A stretch of 13,796 nt of DNA from Chromatiales bacterium (GTDB taxonomy: Bacteria; Pseudomonadota; Gammaproteobacteria; CAMYNG01): contig JALSIK010000292.1 in NCBI GenBank assembly GCA_026990045.1, positions 1 through 13,796 of the forward strand, written 5' to 3'. The notes under the pieces are model-generated. The model ran no database searches. It was not told the origin of the DNA and saw only the letters and a list, made by a program, of their open reading frames with translations. Positions within the stretch are counted from its first letter, which is position 1, and every line of letters starts with the position of its first letter. This document shows positions 6,672 through 11,530 of the stretch, one piece after another. Both the position numbers and the translations under genes were made by a program.

Positions 6672-8105
6672 ATGACCACCCCCGACCTCGTCGTCATCGG
6701 CAGCGGACCCGGCGGTTACAAGGCCGCGGTCACGGCCGCGCGCCTGGGCGCCCGCGTGACCCTGGTGGAGAAGGGCCTGCCCGGCGGCACCTGCCTCAAC
6801 CAGGGCTGCATCCCCAAGAAGACCCTGGTCTACCTGGCCAACCTCATCGACGACGTCAACGCCCTCAACGGGCGCGGGCTCACCGGCTACACCCGCGGCG
6901 ACTTCCCCGCCGCGCTGCGCCACAAGGACGAGGTGGTGCGCAACATCCGCGACCACTTTCCCCTGTGGCTGCGGCGCCTCGGCGTGCGCCTGGTCCGCGG
7001 CCGCGCCAGCCTGGCCGGCCCCGGCAAGGTCGCCATCGCCCTGGAGGACGGCGGGACCGAGACCCTGCGCGCGGCGCGCATCATCATCGCCACCGGGGCC
7101 CGGCCCAGGACCCACCCGGCCTGCCCCGTGGACGGCAGGCGCATCATCGATTCCAGCCACTTCATGACCACGCTCCACCGGTTGCCGGAAAACATCCTGT
7201 GCCTGGGCGGCGGGCCGGTGGGCACCGAGCTGGGATACCTGCTGCACCAGTTCGGGGCCCGGGTCACCATCGTGGAACGCTCGGGCCGGCTGCTGGACAA
7301 GCCGGGCATCCCCGAGCGGGCCGGGCAGATGCTGGAACGCAAGTTCCAGCGCCTGGGGGTGGACGTGCGCAAGGGGCTCACCGTTGCGGGCACCCGGGTG
7401 GACGGCGGCGGGGTGGACGTCACCTTCACCGACGGCAGCCGCGAGCGCTTCAGCCACGTGCTGGTGGCGGTGGGCCGGGTCCCCCGCAGCGCCGGGCTCG
7501 GCCTGGAGGAGGCCGGGGTGGAAGTGGACACGGCGGGCTTCATCCGCACCAACGAATACCTGGAAACCAGCCTCCCCGGGGTCTATGCCGTGGGGGACGT
7601 CAAGGCCGGGCCCATGACCGCCAACGCCGCCCTGCACGACGCCAAGGTGGCCGCCAGCAACGCCGTCGCCGGCAACACCACCCAGCGCAACTATCACCGG
7701 GTGCCGGTGGTGGTGGACTCGGCGCTGGAGATCGCCGCGGTGGGCCTCACCGAGGAGCGGGCCGAGCTGGCCGGCTTCGAGCCCGATGCCGCCCGCGCCA
7801 ACTACGCCGGCTCCGCCAAGGCCCTGGGCCGCAACGATGCCGAGGGCTTCGTCGAGGTGGTCCACGACGAGGAGACCGGCCAGATGCTGGGCGGCTGCAT
7901 CGTGGGTCCCGAGGCCGGCGAGCAGATCCAGATGCTCACCGCCGCCTGCCAGTCCCCGCGCGGACTGTGGTTTCTCAAGGACATCAGCTACAGCCACCCC
8001 TCCTGGTGCGAGGAGCTGGAAAACGCCGTGGACCCGTACACGGCCGAATTCCTCCAGTCGGGCAAGAACATCTTCCGGCCCGGCATCTACGCCATAAGGG
8101 ATTGA
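6672..8105 (+). CDS. Dihydrolipoamide dehydrogenase-like FAD disulfide oxidoreductase at the end of the dsr cluster
   Basis: 477 aa. FAD motif GSGPGG at 10-15, redox-active disulfide C41/C46 in the family's GGTCLNxGCIP setting, NAD-binding motif GGGPVG at 179-184, an AVGD FAD motif in the GVYAVGDVKAG stretch, and a C-terminal catalytic pair His442/Glu447 in HPSWCEE, spaced like the HPTLSE of true dihydrolipoamide dehydrogenases. All active residues are therefore present and the enzyme should reduce or oxidise a dithiol with NAD(H). No E2 or lipoyl-domain gene is next to it, so it is not part of a pyruvate dehydrogenase operon. It begins 5 bp after dsrR, in the place where A. vinosum has dsrS. 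Inference: it may serve a lipoate-binding or other dithiol carrier of sulfur metabolism, as lpd-like genes do beside sHdr clusters. A mercuric or glutathione reductase is less likely given the HPxxxE motif. Exact substrate unknown. Confidence 0.85.
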   Translation: MTTPDLVVIGSGPGGYKAAVTAARLGARVTLVEKGLPGGTCLNQGCIPKKTLVYLANLIDDVNALNGRGLTGYTRGDFPAALRHKDEVVRNIRDHFPLWLRRLGVRLVRGRASLAGPGKVAIALEDGGTETLRAARIIIATGARPRTHPACPVDGRRIIDSSHFMTTLHRLPENILCLGGGPVGTELGYLLHQFGARVTIVERSGRLLDKPGIPERAGQMLERKFQRLGVDVRKGLTVAGTRVDGGGVDVTFTDGSRERFSHVLVAVGRVPRSAGLGLEEAGVEVDTAGFIRTNEYLETSLPGVYAVGDVKAGPMTANAALHDAKVAASNAVAGNTTQRNYHRVPVVVDSALEIAAVGLTEERAELAGFEPDAARANYAGSAKALGRNDAEGFVEVVHDEETGQMLGGCIVGPEAGEQIQMLTAACQSPRGLWFLKDISYSHPSWCEELENAVDPYTAEFLQSGKNIFRPGIYAIRD

Positions 8106-8228
8106 TCCCCCGCCCCTTTCCCCAATCCGGCGGCTCCCGGCCCGGCCCCGCCGGCGCACCCCCGGTGGGGCAATTTTTCGGGTAAAATTAATCGCTTGGA
8201 CGCCCCGCCGGCGTCCGGCGACACCGCC
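8106..8228 (+). promoter_or_regulatory. Spacer with GC-rich hairpins, a T-run and an AT-rich patch; possible operon boundary and promoter for the kinase gene
   Basis: This 123-bp gap is the longest on the + strand within the gene series. It holds a 7-bp inverted repeat (8127-8133 with 8148-8154, 14-nt loop), then a short CCCC/GGGG stem (8159-8162 with 8167-8170) followed by a T5 run at 8174-8178, which is weak terminator-like structure. The only AT-rich stretch of the neighbourhood, about 8172-8191, includes TAAAAT at 8183-8188, which could serve as a -10 box, but no good -35 box is seen 17 bp upstream. The reading as the end of the dsr transcript and start of a new one is an inference of low to moderate strength. 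Confidence 0.35.
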
Positions 8229-9866
8229 ATGAGCAAGCAGCCCGTACAATCCACCGCCACCACGCGCCCGGCCAAGCGGGCCATGTGGTTGATCCCCCCG
8301 GCCCGGGGCTGGCGCCAGAAGGGCCGCGGCATCAGCAGCAGCCGCCTGGCCGTGCCCTTCTACGGCCTGGCCGCGGTGCTGGCCGGCCTGGCCGCCTCGG
8401 TGTTCTGGCCCGTGCCGTGGCTCCAACTGGTGCTGCTGGCCGCCGGCGGCCTGTCGCTGGCGGTGCTGGCCCACCTCATGCGCCGCGACCTGTTCGCCCC
8501 CCTGTCCCACATGCGCAACTGGGCCCTGCGCATGCGCGCGGGCCACCTGGGCGCCCGCCTGCCCGTGCCCGGGCACGGCGAGTTCTCCAAGCTCGCCTCC
8601 GACATCAACGCCCTGTCGGAGAACCTCCAGTCGCTGTCGCAGGAAATGGAGGTGCGCATCCGCCAGCAGACCGAGCGCATCGAGCAGAAGACCCGCTCGC
8701 TGAAGATCCTCTACGAGGTGGCGGCCAACATCAACCAGGCCCGCGGCGTGGACGACCTGCTCACCCGCTTCCTCGACATCCTCATGGGCCTGATGGAGGC
8801 CCGCGCCGGCACCATCCGCCTGCTCACGCCCGACGGCCAGATGCGCATGGTGGCCAGCGCCGGCCTGGACGAGGCGGTGGTCCAGGAGGAACAGCTCGTC
8901 CCGGTGGACCGCTGCTTCTGCGGATCGGCCCTGGCCGAGGGGCGCTCGGTGTGCCAGAGCGACGTGGTGGACTGCGAGCGCTTCGTGGGCCAGCCCCTGT
9001 TTCCCGGCGGCGAGGTGGAACTGGTCTCGGTGCCGGTGGACTACCAGGGCCGCCAGCTGGGCGTCTTCACCCTGTTCGTGGAGCCGGGCCGCGGCGCCCT
9101 GGTGCGCGAGGACATGCAGGAGATCCTCACCAGCATCGGCCGCCACCTGGGCATGGCCATCGAGAAGGCCCGCCTGGACGACGAGGCCCGGCGCCTGTCC
9201 ATCATCGAGGAGCGCAACCTGCTCGCCGCCGAGCTGCACGACTCCCTGGCCCAGACCCTGGCCAGCCTCCGCTTCCAGGTGAGCACCCTGGAGGAATCCC
9301 TCTCCACCTGGTCCATGGTCTCCTCCAGCGAGGTGCGGCAGCTCCGCAACGTGGTGGAAGAGGCCAACCAGGAGCTGCGCGAGCTGCTCAACCACTTCCG
9401 CACCCCCATGGACGAGCGCGGGCTCGTCCCGGCCCTGAAGGACGTGATCAAGAACTTCCGCGCCCGCAGCAACATCCTCGTCTTCCTGCAGGACGAATGG
9501 CAGCACAGCAAGCTGCCCGGCCAGATGGAACTGCAGATCCTGCGCATCGTGCAGGAGGCGCTGTCCAACATCCGCAAGCACAGCCAGGCCCGGGCGGTGC
9601 GCATCCTGCTCCGGCGCAAGCCCGACAACGAATACCTGGTCATGATCGAGGACGACGGCGTGGGCCTGCCTGACAACCTGGCCCAGCGCCAGAACCGTGC
9701 CGGCGAGCACATCGGCCTGTCCATCATGCGCGAGCGCGCGGAAAAGCTGCACGGCCAGCTCACCATCGAGAGCGAGCCGGCCGAGGGCACGCGCATCACC
9801 CTGTCCTTCCGTTATCCCCGCGAGACGGGAGCGGCGCCGGACAGCGGCGCCGTACATCCGGTGTGA
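8229..9866 (+). CDS. NarX/NreB-family sensor histidine kinase with HAMP and cysteine-rich GAF-like domain
   Basis: 545 aa from the ATG at 8229 (a TTG at 8196 would add 11 residues). A basic, cytoplasmic N-terminus of about 39 residues is followed by two membrane helices (about 40-60 and 63-84) joined by only a few residues, so there is no periplasmic sensor domain. Then come a HAMP-like segment (about 86-140), a coiled stretch, a GAF-like domain (about 165-315), a HisKA_3 dimerisation domain with phospho-acceptor His337 in ELHDSLAQTL, and an ATPase domain with the N-box (N447) and DDGVG at 475-479. The GAF-like part carries four cysteines close together (C229, C231, C242, C249), which suggests an iron-sulfur, metal or thiol sensor. 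The gene lies 10 bp before a NarL-type regulator, its evident partner. The signal is unknown; nitrate sensing by a NarX periplasmic site can be excluded. Confidence 0.88.
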   Translation: MSKQPVQSTATTRPAKRAMWLIPPARGWRQKGRGISSSRLAVPFYGLAAVLAGLAASVFWPVPWLQLVLLAAGGLSLAVLAHLMRRDLFAPLSHMRNWALRMRAGHLGARLPVPGHGEFSKLASDINALSENLQSLSQEMEVRIRQQTERIEQKTRSLKILYEVAANINQARGVDDLLTRFLDILMGLMEARAGTIRLLTPDGQMRMVASAGLDEAVVQEEQLVPVDRCFCGSALAEGRSVCQSDVVDCERFVGQPLFPGGEVELVSVPVDYQGRQLGVFTLFVEPGRGALVREDMQEILTSIGRHLGMAIEKARLDDEARRLSIIEERNLLAAELHDSLAQTLASLRFQVSTLEESLSTWSMVSSSEVRQLRNVVEEANQELRELLNHFRTPMDERGLVPALKDVIKNFRARSNILVFLQDEWQHSKLPGQMELQILRIVQEALSNIRKHSQARAVRILLRRKPDNEYLVMIEDDGVGLPDNLAQRQNRAGEHIGLSIMRERAEKLHGQLTIESEPAEGTRITLSFRYPRETGAAPDSGAVHPV

Positions 9867-9876
9867 AACCACTGCC

Positions 9877-10530
9877 ATGAAGGTCCTGTTGATAGACGAT
9901 CACGCCCTGTTCCGCGTCGGCCTCCAGACCCTGCTGGAGAGCCGCGGCATTACCGTGGTGGCCACCGCCGGCTCCGGCCAGGAGGGGCTCCGGCTCACCG
10001 AGGAACACCAGCCGGACATCATCCTGCTGGACATGCGCATGCCCGACATGAGCGGCCTGGAGGTGCTGCGCGAGCTGCGCCGGCGGGGCGCGGAGATGCC
10101 CATCGTCATGCTCACCACCAGCGACGACGAGCGCGACCTGGTGGACGCCCTGCGCAGCGGGGCCCAGGGCTACCTGCTCAAGGACATCGACCCCGAGGAG
10201 CTGGTGGACGTGCTCAACGACATCGTCGCCGGCAAGACCGTGGTCGCCCCCAACCTGACCGGGGTGCTGGCCAAGGTGGTGCAGGAAGGTGAGCAGGCGG
10301 TCGAGGTCCCCGAGTCGCCGTTCTCCTCCCTCACGCCGCGCGAGATGGAAATCCTGTGCCACCTGGCCGAGGGCCAGAGCAACAAGGTCATCGCCCGCAA
10401 CCTGGGCATCTCCGACGGCACCGTCAAGCTTCACGTCAAGGCGATCCTGCGCAAGCTGGACGTCCACTCCCGTGTGGAGGCCGCCGTGATCGCCGTGGAA
10501 AGAGGAATCACCCGCAATGCCCAAAGCTGA
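9877..10530 (+). CDS. NarL/FixJ-family response regulator
   Basis: 217 aa from the ATG at 9877. The receiver domain (about 1-120) has all key residues: acidic pair D7/D8, phospho-acceptor D52 in LLDMRMPD, T80 and K102. After a linker, a LuxR-type helix-turn-helix domain (about 150-210) starts with SLTPREMEIL and contains the recognition helix region SDGTVKLHVKAIL. It should be phosphorylated by the kinase encoded 10 bp upstream and then bind DNA as a dimer. The longer open frame that begins inside the kinase gene is not used. Its stop overlaps the start of the rhodanese gene by 14 bp. Its targets are not visible; the dsr genes or the rhodanese and neighbours are the first candidates by position. 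No NarL-like heptamer pair was recognised upstream of the genes in the window. Confidence 0.93.
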   Translation: MKVLLIDDHALFRVGLQTLLESRGITVVATAGSGQEGLRLTEEHQPDIILLDMRMPDMSGLEVLRELRRRGAEMPIVMLTTSDDERDLVDALRSGAQGYLLKDIDPEELVDVLNDIVAGKTVVAPNLTGVLAKVVQEGEQAVEVPESPFSSLTPREMEILCHLAEGQSNKVIARNLGISDGTVKLHVKAILRKLDVHSRVEAAVIAVERGITRNAQS

Positions 10531-11026
10531 ACCGGCCGAGGAATACGCCGTGCCCTCCGCAACCACCTTCGCCCGCATCGTCGAGGAAGCCCGCAAGTGC
10601 GTGGACGAGATCTTTCCCTGGGACCTGAGCGAGCGCCTCGAGGCCGGGAACGATCTCCTGGTGCTGGACGTGCGCGAGCCGGCCGAGTTCGAGGCCATGC
10701 ACATCGAGGGTTCCCTCAACGTGCCCCGCGGCATCCTCGAGGCCGCGTGCGAATACGGCTACGACGAAACGGTGCCGGAGCTGGTGCGGGCGCGCGACCG
10801 CGACGTGGTGGTGGTGTGCCGCTCCGGCAACCGCAGCGTCCTGGCCGCCGCCGTCATGCAGCAACTGGGCTACGGCCGGGTCAGTTCCCTCAAGACCGGC
10901 CTGCGGGGCTGGAACGACTACGACCAGCCGCTGGTGGACATCCACGGCAACCCCGTGGACCCCGACACCGCCGAGGCCTTCTTCACCCCCAGGCTGACCC
11001 CGGAGCAGATGGGCGAGGTGGACTGA
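10517..11026 (+). CDS. Single-domain rhodanese (sulfurtransferase), overlapping the response regulator gene
   Basis: 169 aa. A rhodanese domain spans about residues 35-140, with the CDC25-like entry LLVLDVREPAEFEAMHIEGS and the active loop CRSGNRS whose nucleophile is Cys101. A second cysteine, C28, lies in the N-terminal extension, and about 30 residues follow the domain. Such proteins carry a sulfane sulfur as a persulfide on the active cysteine and pass it to a thiol acceptor. It has no signal peptide, so it is cytoplasmic. AAAGAGGA at 10499-10506 lies 10 nt before its ATG, inside the regulator gene, and the two frames overlap by 14 bp, so expression is tied to the two-component system. 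Inference: it may feed or sense sulfane sulfur for the Dsr pathway or for the cysteine-rich kinase. It is not the TusA/DsrE2-linked rhodanese gene set, since those partners are absent here. Confidence 0.9.
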   Translation: MPKAEPAEEYAVPSATTFARIVEEARKCVDEIFPWDLSERLEAGNDLLVLDVREPAEFEAMHIEGSLNVPRGILEAACEYGYDETVPELVRARDRDVVVVCRSGNRSVLAAAVMQQLGYGRVSSLKTGLRGWNDYDQPLVDIHGNPVDPDTAEAFFTPRLTPEQMGEVD

Positions 11027-11059
11027 TTTCCGCGGGAACACCGCCCCAGCGCAGCATTC

Positions 11060-11091
11060 GGAAGACAGAAGACGGAGGACAGAGGACAGAA
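11060..11091 (+). repeat. 7-bp tandem repeat, consensus RGARGAC, four and a half units
   Basis: Four heptamers in a row read GGAAGAC, AGAAGAC, GGAGGAC and AGAGGAC, followed by a partial AGAA. The block has no T on the + strand and lies 33 bp after the rhodanese stop. It is a microsatellite-like intergenic tract, possibly a slippage hot spot. No coding role is seen. Confidence 0.75.
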
Positions 11092-11099
11092 CCGCGCAG

Positions 11100-11158
11100 G
11101 GTGTGACGGCGAAGCCGCCGCACCGTTCCATGTGGTGCGCCCGCAGGGCGAACGCACC
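11100..11158. repeat. Pair of 25-nt REP-like palindromes with GGTGYG/CGCACC ends
   Basis: The first palindrome (11100-11124) pairs GGTGTG with CGCACC (one T-G wobble) around an A/C mismatch and an inner CGGC/GCCG stem with a GAA loop. The second (11134-11158) pairs GGTGCG with CGCACC around an inner CCC/GGG stem with a GCA loop and a CGAA bulge. Both are exactly 25 nt, share their ends, and are 9 nt apart. They lie between convergent gene sets and lack T-runs, so they look like repetitive extragenic elements rather than classical terminators. Confidence 0.65.
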
Positions 11159-11180
11159 CCACCTCGGAAGCCAGAAGGCC

Positions 11181-11220
11181 CCTTCGCGGCCCGGTGGTCG
11201 CGGCCGGGGCCGCTCCTACA
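11181..11220 (-). repeat. GTAG-headed REP-like palindrome overlapping the end of the S24-like gene
   Basis: On the minus strand the element begins TGTAGGAGCGGCC and contains a perfect 6-bp stem (GCGGCC at 11200-11205 with GGCCGC at 11208-11213). A further GCGGCC follows at 11186-11191 next to a TTCGCGG stretch. A GTAG tetranucleotide before a GC-rich palindrome is the known head of REP sequences mobilised by RAYT (TnpA-REP) transposases, and very similar sequences are common in pseudomonads and Chromatiales. The TAG in the head is the stop codon of the adjacent reading frame. Confidence 0.6.
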
Positions 11221-11530
11221 CGTAGTGCTTGTGCTCGCTGCGGCGGCGGCCGGCGCGCTGGGTGACGATGCCCTTGATGTCGCCGGGGCCGCTGATCTCC
11301 AGGCGCGGATAGCCCTCGGCCAGGGCGTGCAGGTAGTAGCGTCCTTCCTCGATGCGAAGCTGGCGGAAGATGTACTCGCCCTCGTGCATGGCGATGACGT
11401 AGGCCCCGTCCTGGATGACCCCGGCCGGGTCCACGATCACGATGCAGCCGTGCTTGAACTCCGGGGCCATGGAATCGCCCAGCACCTGCAGGGCAAACGG
11501 TTCGGCCTCGGCGCAACCTCCTTCGATCAT
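11216..11530 (-). CDS. Small S24/LexA-like protein (peptidase-fold module without HTH, catalytic Lys replaced by Arg)
   Basis: 104 aa. It consists only of the LexA/S24 C-terminal fold: the serine motif GDSMAPEF with Ser20, a hydrophobic IVIVDP strand, and the DGAYVIAM...GEYIFRQL block. In active LexA-type proteases the residue before the final QL/RL pair is a catalytic lysine; here it is Arg56, so self-cleavage is doubtful. There is no N-terminal DNA-binding domain. It follows cysG with an ATGA overlap and has a strong Shine-Dalgarno, so it is co-expressed with siroheme synthesis. The stop codon falls within a REP-like element, and the last 11 residues are basic (GRRRSEHKHYV), so the C-terminus may have been altered by insertion. 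Function unknown; a regulatory or chaperone-like role is only a guess. Confidence 0.8.
   Translation of the reverse strand: MIEGGCAEAEPFALQVLGDSMAPEFKHGCIVIVDPAGVIQDGAYVIAMHEGEYIFRQLRIEEGRYYLHALAEGYPRLEISGPGDIKGIVTQRAGRRRSEHKHYV

Noticed and set aside
6621..9878. 1085-aa open frame on the minus strand across the lpd-like and kinase genes
   Set aside because: Its composition is low-complexity (Ala, Gly, Val, His, Gln) with no motif, while the opposite strand carries two proteins with full catalytic motifs. It is a GC-driven shadow.
11027..11215. Rho-independent terminator for the convergent genes
   Set aside because: Stems are present but none is followed by a T-run on either strand, so they are described as REP-like palindromes rather than as terminators.
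11060..11220. CRISPR array in the repeat-rich junction
   Set aside because: Repeats are 7 bp and 25 nt with unequal cores and no regular spacers, and no cas gene is present.
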